Source of the DNA: Hermodice carunculata
Taxonomy: Eukaryota; Annelida; Polychaeta; Eunicida; Amphinomidae
Direction of reading: 5' to 3'
Assembly: GCA_964020975.1 (NCBI GenBank)
Contig: CAXHWN010002588.1
Coordinates: 434,001 to 498,000 of the forward strand
DNA: 64,000 nt
Shown here in pieces: positions 35,706 to 47,893 of the stretch. Every line of letters starts with the position of its first letter. The first letter of the stretch is position 1. The position numbers were made by a program, and so were the translations under genes. The notes under the pieces were generated by a model that was not told where the DNA came from, ran no database searches, and was given only the letters and a program-made list of their open reading frames with translations.

Positions 35706-35876
35706 AGGTGGTACCTGCTCACAATACCACCCCCTGGTGACAGATTGTTTATGTGAGAGTTTTTCACGGTTATAGTCTGTTTCTCTAGCTGATTTACCTA
35801 TATTTTAAGACCACTTGCAATATGAGACCACATTTTTCTGCCAGTAGGGATGGTCTTAAATAGGCAGGTACCACTG
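35706..35876. mobile_element. Miniature element with GGTACCTGC ends
   Basis: The left end AGGTGGTACCTGCTCACAAT is repeated in inverse by the right end (TGGTCTTAAATAGGCAGG, TACCACTG). Internal AAGACCACTTGCAATATGAG and GAGACCACA repeat the GACCAC motif. CAGTGGTACC-type ends suggest a pogo-like or other Tc1/mariner relative, but no clear TA duplication was found. Length about 171 bp. Confidence 0.6.
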
Positions 35877-36591
35877 CATAATATCTTTAACTCATGGTGT
35901 ACTAGCTAAGTCTTGGTCAGTTGTATCAAGGAGCCTAGGTTGTATCAGTATTGCAGGCAATTAACACATGGATAGCTGAAGCATGACTTTCCAGCCAAGA
36001 CAAAACCTGCTGACTTGATACATGCACAGGGCATGATGGAACCCATCTTATGAGGCTGTTCCCTCTGTGATAGAGAAGTGGCCTTACAATGGCTAATTGG
36101 TCTCTGTTGACAGGGACGGGCAATTCAATGGACATGTCATACTTGTTGCTTGACAATGTGCCCTCTGGTGAGAAATATTGGAACTACTTCAATACAAGTT
36201 CTTTTTACCAGACATCTGAATACATTTTTGTAATTTTTTGCCACAGGTTTTAGGGAAGATTAAATGAAAATGTAACTTGTTTGTAGGCAATGGTAAGACC
36301 AACTGGCGACAAAAACTGATCACAGGAAACTACCCCCAGGATCCTAATGCCAATATATCAGCACAGAATTTCTTCCCATTGAAAATTACCAGAAATGATC
36401 CAGTGTTGTAAATGACCACTGCTTCTGTTTGCATTACGAATAATATCTAGGTGATTGGACAGCAGCCTATCTGGTGCACTGTGGGCAAATCATACCCATA
36501 ATGCACTGAGGAAAAATTGCTGACTATATGTCTCTGGAGAATTAAATGAGCTTTAGATAACTTTACTATTTCCCCTAATCCAATTATATAG

Positions 36592-36811
36592 TTAACCCGT
36601 TCAGTGCCAAATGTTGGACTGGGTCAACAGCTTTTCTCGGCGGGCATTGGGTGCATTGCACCTGGAGTATTCTCTCTGGAACTATAGGCATACTGGTACT
36701 TGAATGAAAGGTCACTTTACCGGGAATATGAATGTGGGATCCTCATGATAATTCAGACTTGTCTGACTTGAGTAGGTCAACTTTTGACGTGATTGGCACT
36801 GAAAGAGTTAA
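36592..36811. mobile_element. TTAA-flanked element, one hairpin arm deleted
   Basis: Begins TTAACCCGTTCAGTGCCAAA and ends TTGGCACTGAAAGAGTTAA; 220 bp. Matches 34710-34953 along its length except that the right hairpin arm is missing after GGTGCATTGCACCTGG. Confidence 0.8.
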
Positions 36812-36980
36812 ATGCAGTGTCCCTGTGCACACAGTGCATGCCTTTACTAAGTCTGAGAGGGCATTGCAAACTTTGTCATTTCATTATAATAGCACAATAT
36901 CTGTCCCATCAGGCCAGCATTAAAAATATTTCTGTTTCGTATAACAGGGCCTTGAAAAATTTGATGAGGAAGGGAGGATT

Positions 36981-37010
36981 TTTTTTTTTTTTTAATTTTT
37001 TTTTTTTTTA
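36981..37010. repeat. Poly(T) tract
   Basis: Two runs of T split by AA, ending TTTAAAC. Sequence on either side, 36812-37280, has no feature I recognise. Confidence 0.85.
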
Positions 37011-37279
37011 AACTACACATACCTAATACGTATTACTGTAATAAGGGCATCATGCCAGTACGAGGACTGATGGACTTAGTATTGATACAAGATAAACAAG
37101 ATTCCAGGTTGCAAATTTTTTATTAAATCTGTATTAAAGCAAGAGCCTCTGCCACAGAAAAAAGTCATAGCGCGACAATATATGCTTCAGGCTGGTTTGT
37201 TGGCACTGAGACAGAGTAGCCCTACTGTCAATACACCTCGGCTTGGCTTGAATCTGGGTGGGTCTTTTGCTATTTTAAA

Positions 37280-37860
37280 CATGTACATGTACAGGGCTTC
37301 AAGAAACAAAGGATTAGCATAATTATGTAGTTGCCCTATTTTTCAAATATCACAGAAGAAAAAAAAATAAGATATCAAATACAAATGTGTAGTTTTAATT
37401 TTGATTTGACAACAGCAGGGGAGGGGAGGGGTGTATAATGAGGGTTTAGAGTAAATATTAAAAGGCATGAACACACCTCTTTTGTGTGTATGTGTAATGG
37501 CATAATATATACATGTACAAGGCCTCTGCAGACAGTAAAAGAAACAAGGATATGGCCTAGTTGCTTTTATTTCAAATGTAAAGGAAGAAAAAGAATTGGA
37601 TATCAAATGCGAAGTGTGTATTTTTTTCATTTGACAACACATAAAGAGTAGGGACTCGGAGTAAAATTTTCCTTGTTTTTTCTTTGATTCAGTTAGCTGA
37701 TTTACATGTAGATGGCTTTTGTCAGACAGTAGGAGGAACATAAAAGGATACAGCATAGTTGCCTTTATTTCAAAGAAACAGGGATGGGATATATAATGCC
37801 AGTGTGTAGTTTTTTATGTGATAAAAGATGGGGGGGGGGGGGAGGCCTCAGAGTAAATGG
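37280..37860. repeat. Three degenerate tandem units of about 190-230 bp
   Basis: Landmarks GATATCAAATACAAATGTGT (37370), GATATCAAATGCGAAGTGTG (37600) and GATATATAATGCCAGTGTGT (37787) each follow a TAGTTGC-TTTATTTCAAA block and a CAGACAGTA-AAGAAACA block, and each is followed by a G-rich stretch and GAGTAAA. The third ends in a run of 13 G. Confidence 0.75.
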
Positions 37861-39600
37861 TGGAATGTACATTTTTTCAAAAAATATTTATTGATTTTTT
37901 ATTTTCTTTTTCAATAGTCAATACAAATCTTTCCATTGTCTGGACAAAATTAAGTCCCTATGCCCATCCACATACCACAACTGGTTGACTATCTTCCTAA
38001 TATGACATCACTTCTGTGTCGGGCATGGTTCCTGGGAATGTCAAACCATGGAGGAAAGAAACTTGAGTTTTGTTGGTCCATGGTCAAACTGAGAATACAA
38101 AGTAGGGCTGGGCAATTCACGTGTCCGATTGTCCGGGACAAGTCAGATTTAATCGGGCAAGTTAAAATTAATACTAGTACTTGCCCGGTTGGGCAACCAA
38201 CATTTTTTCGCTGGGAACTCTATTCCTCAAATTTTCATGACACAGTTACAAGTTGCGGTTGTTTGCAAGGCTGGCAAGGGGGTGGCAGTAGGTGACGATA
38301 ATTCGTTGTGATAAAAGCGTTTGAAGTCGGAGCGCTGCGTGCATGCTGAAGAACTATGGGGGGTCTAAATCACTTTAAAAAAATCAGAGCTTTCGCAGCA
38401 TGTGCGTGGGGCGCTGATATGTGATGATAATCGCTAATTGATAAACATTCCAAGTTTAAACAATTACTTGGTCAGCAGTTGTATTCATCAGAACTTTATT
38501 TCTGTCAACACAAGCAGACATTTTCACTGTCGTACATACGATTACAATATCAAAGGTACCGGCAGTAATTGGTTTGCTGAGCAGGGTCACACCACTCACC
38601 GTCAGTGTGATCTGCCCCAATGATGTCAAAGCAGCGTCAAAATATAATAAAATTTGCATGGCGAATTCATCTGCAAATTAACATGCCATTTATCGGTGGC
38701 TTCTAACAGTGTTGGAAAAAATTGGTGCCTTGAGATGACTTCCCAGGCAAAAACAGCACACAACTTCCAGTCACACGCAAGTGACACAGCGTGGAGTGGA
38801 CCTGCGGTGAAGTGACCCAGTCTCACCGACTGATTTGGGACACATTCGGCTATTTCCTCTATCCCCTACCTTTGCGTATTTGCCTGTGACTCCAAATAAT
38901 TGTTGCAATAAACACTGGAATCATTATTTTCGTGTGCTGCAATACAAACAAAGCTTCCCGTTTGTGTGTTCCCTCCGTAAATTACGGCAGATTCACACAT
39001 GTTCACTGGGCGGGTGCCATGATGAAAACACTGTAACACGAGCCGTGATTGGCTCATTTTTGCATGTGACTCCATTGACCAATTGGGTGATGTGTTGTGC
39101 TTCAGACCACATGGCCAAAGCAGCTGTTTGTGTACAGTTGCAGCCAAGCTGTTGACAGTGCGCACACTCGATTTCTGATTTGAAATATTAAAATTTTTGT
39201 TTGAATTTGATCTAGGAACACAGTTTATTGCGACGAACTTGCCAAAACTGTATACGCAAATTTACTACGATGTACCGATAGCATTCATGGTAGGTACGCA
39301 AACGATATGCATTTACAGAGCTGCCACACGGGGCGTGTGACTTTGCGAGAAGCGTTAAATCAAGCCTGAAAAAAAAATTTTTTGCACTGTTGAAAAAAAT
39401 ATTCCAACCGCAACATTTTGCACACACCGGGCGCGTTATACGAAACAGAAATATTTTTAAGGCTGGCCTCATCATGGTTCTCATCCATTGTGTGTTTACT
39501 GTGTCGAGGTTCTGTTCCGTATATGCTGTGTTTTTTTTTTTTGTTTTTTTGTTTTTTTCACATGAGGGATTTGGATGGGGCTATACCTTTTTTCCCAATT
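37861..39600. other. CpG-richer stretch, unrecognised
   Basis: From about 38270 to 39480 CpG dinucleotides are clearly more frequent than in the flanks (CGGAGCGCTGCG, GGGCGCGTTATACG). TAGGGCTGGGCAATTCA at 38103 looks like the start of a hAT element, but no inverse partner was found. Possible readings are an old DNA element, a CpG-rich promoter region, or a young insertion. No coding exon is evident; a poly(T) run closes it at 39531-39558. Confidence 0.35.
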
Positions 39601-40110
39601 GCTAAATTAATATAATGTAAACTTGATGTACTGAAATATAGGAAGTGCTGGGATAGCTGCAGGTAGCAGAGCTACAACCAAAATAAGAGTAATGGCACAG
39701 TGAATATTAGCCCTTCCACTTGCCAAGTTTACATCTAACAAAGAGTTTTATTCTTTGACATCTGAAATCTGTAAACATCGGTGATTAAATCTGGCCGGGG
39801 GCATTTAGCAAATTCCAAAAGACCAGCCCTCAGCCCAAATGGAAACCTAAATTCTTGGGTCGAGTTTACTTTCTTCATTCGGCAACAAGCAAAACTCTGG
39901 TCATGGCCCTGGGTGATTCCTGTGATCTTGGAGAGTGAAATGCAATGAAAGGTGCATAAATGAGAGTAATGGTATAGGCGACACCAGCTTAAAATCAACT
40001 AAACACTATATGCATCCACTTACACATGTACAAGTACAAGGGATGCATATAAGGGAATGGACCATAAGACATACATTTGTATCACTGGACATACACAGAA
40101 GCCAAACTTC

Positions 40111-40267
40111 GTATGTATGTATGTATGTATGTATGTATGTATGTATGTATGTATGTATGTATGTATGTATGTATGTATGTATGTATGTATGTATGTATGT
40201 ATGTATGTATGTATGTATGTATGTATGTATGTATGTATGTATGTATGTATGTATGTATGTATGTATG

Positions 40268-40297
<30 letters not shown>
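40111..40297. repeat. TATG microsatellite, about 47 copies
   Basis: An uninterrupted 187-bp run of GTAT. It creates long open frames of Met-Tyr-Val-Cys on one strand and His-Thr-Tyr-Ile on the other, which are artefacts. Confidence 0.98.
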
Positions 40298-40298
<1 letters not shown>

Positions 40299-41369
40299 TG
40301 TTTAAGACAGCAAATGCCAAAAGCAGCTTACTTTGCATCCTTCACATGTGATAGCACCAAAGTGATAACCCGAGGACGGAGCACCACAAACCTTACATGG
40401 AATCTCCGAGATGTCAGCATCCAGACTTGGGCCCAATCCTGAACCTGTCAAAAAAAAAAAAAAAAAAAACCATACCTCAGTATCTGCCTCATTGAGTTAT
40501 TCACAATACACATACATAAAAACACCAGTACCAGACTGACTGTAATGGGACCATTAATTATAAAGAGACACAAATGCACACATACATGTATCTTTCCTTT
40601 CCATAACGGTCTACAGTGAAACCTCTCAATACAGAAACTGTGTAAAGACCCCCCAAAAATGAATGTTCAGTATTCAGACGTGTTCACCAAAGGGAGGGTT
40701 AGCAGTTTGCATGCCATTTACTTCCCCAATTGATATCTGATACTTTTCTGCCAGACTAAGCTGGATCATCCCAGCATTTGAGTCCATCAAGAGAGCATAC
40801 TTCTCAACAGTCAAGAATTTACTGAGGTTTGAGACAAGGTCTCAGCTGAAGCATACAATGGTTAACGCAAGCAAAAATTCTGATGATGGAGGTCTTGTTA
40901 GCTAGATGTCTTGTCAGAATGAGGGCAGACAATCTCATACAGGTAGGCCTGAGTTTGGTGTAAATCCTCAGTTTAACCCCTGAACCAAACAGCACTGGGC
41001 TTTGTTTCCTGTTATCTTTGAGGAGGCTAACAGTATTATTTACATGTTTAGGAGCTATTCAATTAGAAGTTGAGTTGAGTAAGTATATTTACATGCCGGA
41101 CCATGCTGATATGAGACCATGGACCCTCGAGGGTCCATGAGAAGACCCAGCCGTTCTGTGCTTACAAAACATAATGTACAATCTGAAGCTATTGTCCCAT
41201 TACTGGCTATCTCAAGAACAAAGTTACACTTCAATTCATCTCCACTTGGGATGTAAACACAAACAAACACGACTGAGGGTGAGGTTACTAATTTTGGAAG
41301 GATGTATATCAAAGACATGATGCATTAAATCCATTTAGCATAAGATTAAACTAGAACAGACTGACTTTC

Positions 41370-43677
41370 CAACAGAAAATCAAATGTCTCCCGGTGGAAC
41401 ACTTACGTCTCTGAATAAGCTACAGGTGACAACAAATTACAAATGACCAAGTTTGCTTGAAAATTACAATCCTATTTTAGCTCTCACCCAGATACATTAC
41501 TCTAGCAATTTTCATCAAGTTCTTCAAGACTTATTACAGAAAAACCAATTTCACATAAATGACCCTGTGACCTTGAAAATGAGGTCAAGGTCACCCAAAT
41601 ACAATCCCAACCTTGGTCTTACCTTGATACATAATCCTACCAAGTTTCATCAAATTCCATCAAGTTCTTCATGACTTACCAAACGGAAACCAATTTCACA
41701 TAAGTGACCCTGTGACCTTGAGAATTCGCTCAAGGTCATCCAAATACAATCCGAACCTAGGTCTTGAAGAGAGACATAATCCTACCAAGTTTCATCAAAT
41801 TCCATCAAGTTCTTCAAGACTTATCGCACAGAAACCAATTTCACATAAGTGACCCTGTGACCTTGAGAATTTGCTCAAGGTCATCAAATACAATCCCAAC
41901 CTAGGTCTTGCCAAGATACATAATCCTACCAAGTTTCATCAAATTCCATTAAGTTCTTCATGACTTATCAAACGGAAACCAATTTCACATAAGTGACCCT
42001 GTGACCTTGAGAATTTGCTCAAGGTCATCCAAATACAATCCCAACCTGGGTCTTGCCAAGATACATAATCCTACCAAGTTTCATCAAATTCCATCAAGTT
42101 TTACAAGACTTATCGCACGGAAACCAATTTCACATAAGTGACCCTGTGACCTTGAGAATTCGCTCAAGGTCATCCAAATACAATCCCAACCTAGGTCTTG
42201 CCTAGATACATTATCCTACCAAGTTTCATCAAATTCCATCACGTTCTTCAAAACTTATCGCACGGAAACCAATTTCACATAAGTGACCCTGTGACCTTGA
42301 GAATTCGCTCAAGGTCATCCAAATACAATCCCAACCTCGGTCTTGAAGAGAGACATAATCCTACCAAGTTTCATCAAATTACATCAAGTTCTTCATGACT
42401 TATCGCACAGAAACCAATTTCACATAAGTGACCCTGTGACCTTGAGAATTCGCTCAAGGTCATCCAAATACAATCCCAAGCAACATCTTGCCAAGACACA
42501 TAATCCTACCAAGTTTCATCAAATTCCATCAAGTTCTTCATGACTTATCGCACAGAAACCAATTTCACATAAGTGACCCTGTGACCTTGAAAATTAAGTC
42601 AAGGTCACCCAAATACAATCCCAACCTAGGTCTTGCCAAGATACATAATCCTACCAAGTTTCATCAAATTCCATCTTGTTCTTCATGACTTATCGAACGG
42701 AAACCAATTTCACATAAGTGACCCTGTGACCTTGAAAATTGGGTCAAGGTCACCCAAATACAATCCCAACCTATGTCTTGCCAAGATACATAATCCTACC
42801 AAGTTTCACTACATTCCATCAAGTTCTTCAAGACTTATCGCACGGAAACCAATTTCACATAAATAACCATGTGACCTTGAGAATTCGCTCAATGTCATCC
42901 AAATACAATTTTAACCTAGGTTTTGCCAAGATACATAATCCTACCAAGTTTCATCAAATTCCATCAAGTTCTTCATGACTTATCGCACAGAAACCAATTT
43001 CACATAAGTGACCCTGTGACCTTGAAAATTAGGTCAAGGTCACCCAAATATAATCCCAACCTAGGTCTTGCCAAGATACATAATCATACCAAGTTTCATC
43101 AAATTCCATCAAGTTCTTCATGACTTATCGCACGGAAATTAATTTCACATGTGACCCTGTGACCTTGAGAATTTGCTCAAGGTCATCCAAATACAATCCC
43201 AAGCAACATCTTGCCAAGACACATAATCCTACCAAGTTTCATCAAATTCCATCAAGTTCTTCATGACTTATCGCACAGAAACCAATTTCACATAAGTGAC
43301 CTTGTGACCTTGAAAATTAGGTCAAGGTCACCCAAATATAATCCCAACCTAGGTCTTGCCAAGATACATAATCATACCAAGTTTCATCAAATTCCATCAA
43401 GTTCTTCAAGACTTATCGCACGGAAATTAATTTCACATGTGACCCTGTGACCTTGAGAATTTGCTCAAGGTCATCCAAATACAATCCCAACCTAGGTCTT
43501 GCCAAGATACATAATCCTACCAAGTTTCATCAAATTCTGTCAAGTCCTTCAAGACTTATCGCAAGTGAAACCAAGTGTTGAAGAACCTGAACAAGAAGAA
43601 GAAGAAGAAGAAGAAGACGAAGCGGAAGAAACGGGCACTAAAACAATATGTCCCCCGGCTTCCACCGGGAGACATAA
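41370..43677 (+). mobile_element. HN element, TGTCTCCCGG ends, 145-bp array
   Basis: The 5' end is CAACAGAAAATCAAATG followed by the subterminal motif ATGTCTCCCGGTGGAA (41384-41399). The 3' hairpin at 43648-43675 has arms ATGTCCCCCGG and CCGGGAGACAT, and its right side TTCCACCGGGAGACAT is the exact 16-base inverse of the 5' motif. A GAA tract (43585-43620) takes the place of GGAC. Between lie 14 core units. It sits inside the element 40614-43951. It shares both termini with 17565-19802. Confidence 0.8.
41561..43560 (+). repeat. Fourteen-unit tandem array, 145-bp period
   Basis: The landmark GACCCTGTGACCTTGA starts at 41561, 41705, 41851, 41995, 42140, 42285, 42430, 42575, 42720, (42865 variant), 43010, 43153, 43298 and 43441; seven successive intervals are exactly 145 bp. 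Every unit has TGACCTTGA-N8-TCAAGGTCA, a 9-bp inverted pair, then CAAATACAATCCCAACC, CATAATCCTACCAAGTTTCA and ACTTATCGCACGGAAACC. Two variants (GAATTCGC and AAATTAGG spacer) alternate near the right end. Because 145 is not a multiple of three, each unit opens a 66-codon frame in a new phase; these are not genes. Confidence 0.97.
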
Positions 43678-44139
43678 TACCAAAATGCTGTTACAAGAGC
43701 TTATTTTGCATTTTAATCCTTCATTCAATGTTCTTGAACCGGTAAATGTTCACTATTAGGAGGTTCATTTTTGCGCTTGGGACCCAAATAATGTGTTTGT
43801 TGTTCAGAATTGAAGAGATGTTCACTACAGAGAGGTTTTAACACACCAGGCTCCTGTTAAATAACGTACAAAACATTTGGGACAGAAAAAGAGTGTTAAG
43901 ATATGAGAGGTGTTCATTAATCGGAGGTGTTTGATGATACAGGTTTCACTGTATTTCTACAACTATATACACAGTCTAATTTGCTGTAAACACAGCATGC
44001 TGCAGTTAGAATTATAATACACAAAAACGTTAACAGCTTTCAATCATATTCACTCAAAGACATAATATAATTATTGAGAAATATACCAGTTAATCACCTT
44101 ACTAAATCATTATTACAATTACATTAACTTACATAAGAA

Positions 44140-45354
44140 CAAGTAGCCGCTGATGCTAGCCATATCCCCTGCCCACAGTAATCATGGTGGTAAATACACT
44201 TGGAGCTATCACTTATAGTTGCAAAGATATGCTCCAGACAAAACTGTATTGGGATCTTGAGCTTGCTTAATGAACTTTGTTAATTAATAAACAAATAAAG
44301 GAAAGTAATTAGCCACATAAATTTATGCCTATGCACACCTCCTACTCCTGGTCTACCAACCCCCAAAATCTTACAGGGTTACCACTTATAATTGCAAAGT
44401 TATACTCCTGACAAAATGTATTGCATCTTGAGCTTGCTTAATGAACTTTGTTAATTAATATATAAATGAAGGAAAGTAATTAGTCAAAAAAATTTCTGCC
44501 TATGCACACCTCCTACCTCTGGTCTACCAACGCTGAAAATTTTAAAGGATTACCATTTTTAGTTGCAAAGTTATGCTTCACACAAAATTGTATTGTATCT
44601 TGAGCTTGCTTAATGAACTTTATTAATTAATTAATCAATGAAAGTAATTAGCCATGCAAAACAGTACCTATGCACACCTACTACCTAAGGTCTATTAGCC
44701 ATAAAAATTTCAAAGGGTTGGTATTAATAGTTTAGAAAATATGGCCCGGACAAATCTTGAGCTTGCTTAATGAACTTTGTTAATTAATCAATTAATGAAA
44801 GTAATTAGCCACACAAAACAATGCCTATGAACACCTACTACCTAAGGTCTAGCAACCATAAAAAATTCAAAGGGATAGGATTAATAGTTTAGAAGATATG
44901 GCCCGGAAAAAATTTGTATTGTAGCTTGAGCTTGCTTAATGAACTTTGTTAATTAATTAATTAATGGAAGTAATTAGCCACAGAAAACAATGCCTATGCA
45001 CACCCACTACCTAAGGTCTACCCACCATAAAAAATTCAAAGAGCTAACATTAATATTTTAGAAGATATGGCCCGAACAAAATTTGTCTTGCTTGACGAAC
45101 TTTGTTAATTAATTAATTAATTAATGCAAGTAATTAGCCACACAAAACAATGCCTATGCACACCTACTACCTAAGGTCTACCCACCATAAAAAAATCGAA
45201 GAGGTAGCATTAATAATGTAGAAGATATGGGCCGGACAAAATTTTTTTTTTGACTGACGAAAGGACGGAAGGACGGTAGGACGGATGGACCGACGGACAC
45301 ACGTACGGTGCCCATTACCATATCCCCTGCCCCACTTTGTGGGCGGGGGATAAT
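44140..45354 (+). mobile_element. HN element, TATCCCC ends, A+T-rich core
   Basis: The 5' motif TATCCCCTGCCCACA (44163-44177) is repeated in inverse in the right arm of the 3' hairpin at 45321-45352 (TATCCCCTGCCCCAC-ttt-GTGGGCGGGGGATA), 14 of 15 bases. About six units of roughly 165 bp carry TTGAGCTTGCTTAATGAACT, TTGTTAATTAATTAAT, AGTAATTAGCCAC and CCTATGCACACCTACTACC (near 44258, 44430, 44600, 44757, 44926, 45085). A GGACGG/GGACGGA tract (45255-45300) precedes the hairpin. Confidence 0.8.
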
Positions 45355-45879
45355 TTACTCATATTATACCACCAATAGACTAATAAAGGTCTTGGTAAGT
45401 AGTGTCTGTATTGGCAGTCAAAGCAGAAACCAATGCCTTCAGACCACATCTGTTGGTACGATATCCAAACGAAAGCTCATTTTACACACACACAAAAAAA
45501 AAAAAAAAAATCTAGAAATGCTATTCTCCTTAGATTCATTCAATGCCTGGGAAATGTTGTGACTGGTCTGCAATGGGTTAACCCATGTAGTCAATGATAG
45601 AGCAGAGGAAGACAATTCTGCATTGTCTGGCTGACATAGATAATGTTTGTAGCATGAACGGCTGGCCTGTGGGACAGATTTGGTGATATTCACTCAGACC
45701 ATCATGGGAGCTCGTAAACTGTATGTGTAACAGTTTTAGATCTCAGCACAGAGATATTGGAAAAGTAAGTGGCTAAAGCCATACATACACTTCAAGTCTA
45801 AAAAATGCTACAAACACACTACAATTATTCAACAAAATAAATTCTAGTCTCAAACCCAGACAAGGCATACTCATGTATT
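45355..45879. other. No recognised feature
   Basis: An A-rich run at 45487-45510 only. Confidence 0.4.
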
Positions 45880-46345
45880 CATTCTAACTCAGCAGACGAG
45901 GTATCATTTTTCTACTTGAGTGGACATTAAGACATCCTCATTCTACCTGAGTCGACACTAAGACATCACCATTCTACCTGAGTGGACAAGGCATCACCAT
46001 TCTACCTGAGTGGACAAGGCATAACCATTCTACCTGAGTGGACACCGAGACATCATTCTACCTGAGTGGTCAAGGTATAATCTTTCAACCACGGTTGGAC
46101 AAGGCATCATCTTTCTACCTGAGTGGACAAGGCATCATCTTTCTACCTACGTGGACAAGGCATCATCTTTCTACTCGAGTGGAAAAAGCATCATCTTTCT
46201 ACCCGAGTGAACAAGGCATCATCTTTCTACCAGAGTGGACAAGGCATCATCTTTCTACCCAAGTGGACAAGGTATCTTTCTACCTGAGTGGACAAGGTAT
46301 CATCATTACACCTTTAGTGGACACAACATTATCATTCTACACCCA
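45880..46345. repeat. Minisatellite, 24-30-bp units
   Basis: About 16 copies of a unit near CATCTTTCTACCTGAGTGG-ACAAGG, with length variants. In the later part the unit stays close to 27-29 bp, and an open frame arises by repetition (YLSGQGIIF-like); not a gene. Confidence 0.9.
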
Positions 46346-46477
46346 ATTGGAAGCTCTTATCTAATTTGGATAGTATACATTCTACGATGAAAAATTCTGT
46401 ACCATGCATACAATGCTAAACAAAAAGTCTCACTGTCTTACCTGAACACTTCTTTATGTGCCTTCCAAAAGTGAAAA

Positions 46478-47893
46478 CTAAAAGGCAATCAGAGATTGCT
46501 AGATCTATGCCCCCTCCCCAGGCTCTGTGACCTTAGGGTTTGGGTCAAGGTGATCCATCTTGAAATTGCCTTAGATCTGATGCAGGATCAAAACCATGTA
46601 CAATAAGAAAGGTCTATAATTTATAATCTTTATAACTTATCATGTGAAAACCAAATTCACTAAAATGGCTTTGAGACCTTGGGAATTGGGCAAGGGTCAC
46701 CCACATTCAAACTCATATGAGACCTTACATAGGACTAAAATCATGTGCAATATGAAAGGCCTATGTCAAAAATTTTTTGAGTTATTGTGTGAAAACCAAA
46801 TTCACAAAACTTGCTCTGTGACCTTGGGAATTGGGTCAAGGTCACCCATCTTAGAACTCATCTGAGACCTTATTCAGGACTATAAGCACCTGCAATATGA
46901 AGCCCCAATGCACAAAACTTTTCAAGCTACCACATCACATCAAAATTAAATATATAAAAAATGGCTCTGTGACCTTGAGAGCTGGGTCAAGGTCACCCAT
47001 CTTTGAACTCATTAGAGACCTCATGCAGGACTAAAATCATGTGCAATAAGAAAGGTTTGTGCGTAAAAAACTTTTAAATTATCGCGTGAAAACCAAATTC
47101 ACTAAAATGAATGCGACCTTGGAAATTTGGTCAAGGTCATCTTCAAACACATTCAACACCTATTCAGGACTATAAGCATATGCAATATGAAACACCTAGG
47201 CACAAAACTTTTCAAGTTATTGCGTCAAAACCAAATTCACTAAAATGGCTTTGTGACCTTGGGATTTAGATCAAGGTCATCCATCTTCCAATTTGTCCAA
47301 GACCTTATGTAGAATTAAAACCATGAGCAATAAGAAAGGTCTGTGTCAAACACTTTTCAAGTTATTGTGTGAAAACCAAATTCATTAGAATGAATCTCTG
47401 ACCTTGGAAATTGGGTCACGGTCACCCATCTTTGACCTCATTTGATACCTTTTTCAGGACTATGAGCAAGTGCAATATGAAAGCCTTATGCAAAAAAACT
47501 TTTAAAGTTATCACGTGAAAACCAAATCACAAAAATGGCTCTGCGAACCTTAGGAATTGGGTCAAGGTCACCATCTTCCAACTCATCCAAAACCTTATGT
47601 AGGACTGTAATCTCCAAAAATTTGACAGGCCTATGTCAAAAACTTGTCAAGTTATTGTGTGAAAACCAAATTCACTATGACCTTGGGGATTGGGTCAAGG
47701 TCACCCATCTTCAAAATCGTTCATGACCTTATTCAGGACTCTTAGCAGGTGCAATATGAAAGCCCTAAGCAAAAAACTATGCAAGTTATCATGTAAAAAC
47801 TGTCTGTGGGACACACACAAACACATGGACAAAGTAATTGCAATATGCCCCCTCCTCCTCGGGGGGGGGGGGGGGGAGGGAGGGAAGGGGGGA
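46478..47893 (+). mobile_element. HN element, TATGCCCCCT ends, about nine units
   Basis: The 5' end reads CTAAAAG, then the hairpin GCAATC-aga-GATTGC (46485-46499), then TATGCCCCCTCCCC (46506). About nine units of roughly 145 bp follow, with CTCTGTGACCTTGGGAATTG, GGTCAAGGTCACCCATCTTC, CAGGACTATAAGCA and GTGAAAACCAAATTCAC. The 3' end at 47844 begins TATGCCCCCTCCTCCTC; its other arm has become a G run (47861-47876) and GGGAGGGAAGG, so the hairpin is altered. Confidence 0.7.

Larger units (their letters stand above)
40614..43951. mobile_element. CAGTGAAACC-ended element carrying an HN element
   Basis: The left end CAGTGAAACCTCTCAATACA (40614) is repeated in inverse at the right end (GATACAGGTTTCACTG to 43951), with TA on both sides (40612-40613 and 43952-43953). 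Subterminal words GTGTTCA and GAGAGG/GGAGG recur inward. TA target sites and CAGTGAAACCT ends are typical of pogo-like elements. Removing the inserted 41370-43677 leaves about 1.03 kb with no transposase seen, so it is non-autonomous. Confidence 0.65.

Noticed and set aside
38103-38120. TAGGGCTGGGCAATTCA as the left end of a hAT element
   Set aside because: No inverse copy was found downstream up to 40 kb and no 8-bp duplication could be set.
39935-40351. Long open frames of Met-Tyr-Val-Cys or His-Thr-Tyr-Ile repeats
   Set aside because: Pure translation of the TATG microsatellite.
41561-43560. CRISPR-like regular array
   Set aside because: Whole 145-bp units repeat with no unique spacers; the setting is eukaryotic.
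42198-43759. Series of open frames of 66-86 codons with a repeated IILPSFIKFHQVL protein pattern
   Set aside because: They are by-products of the 145-bp array; the frame shifts by one in each unit and all lie in one mobile element.
46038-46364. 108-codon frame with YLSGQGIIF repeats
   Set aside because: Translation of the 24-30-bp minisatellite.
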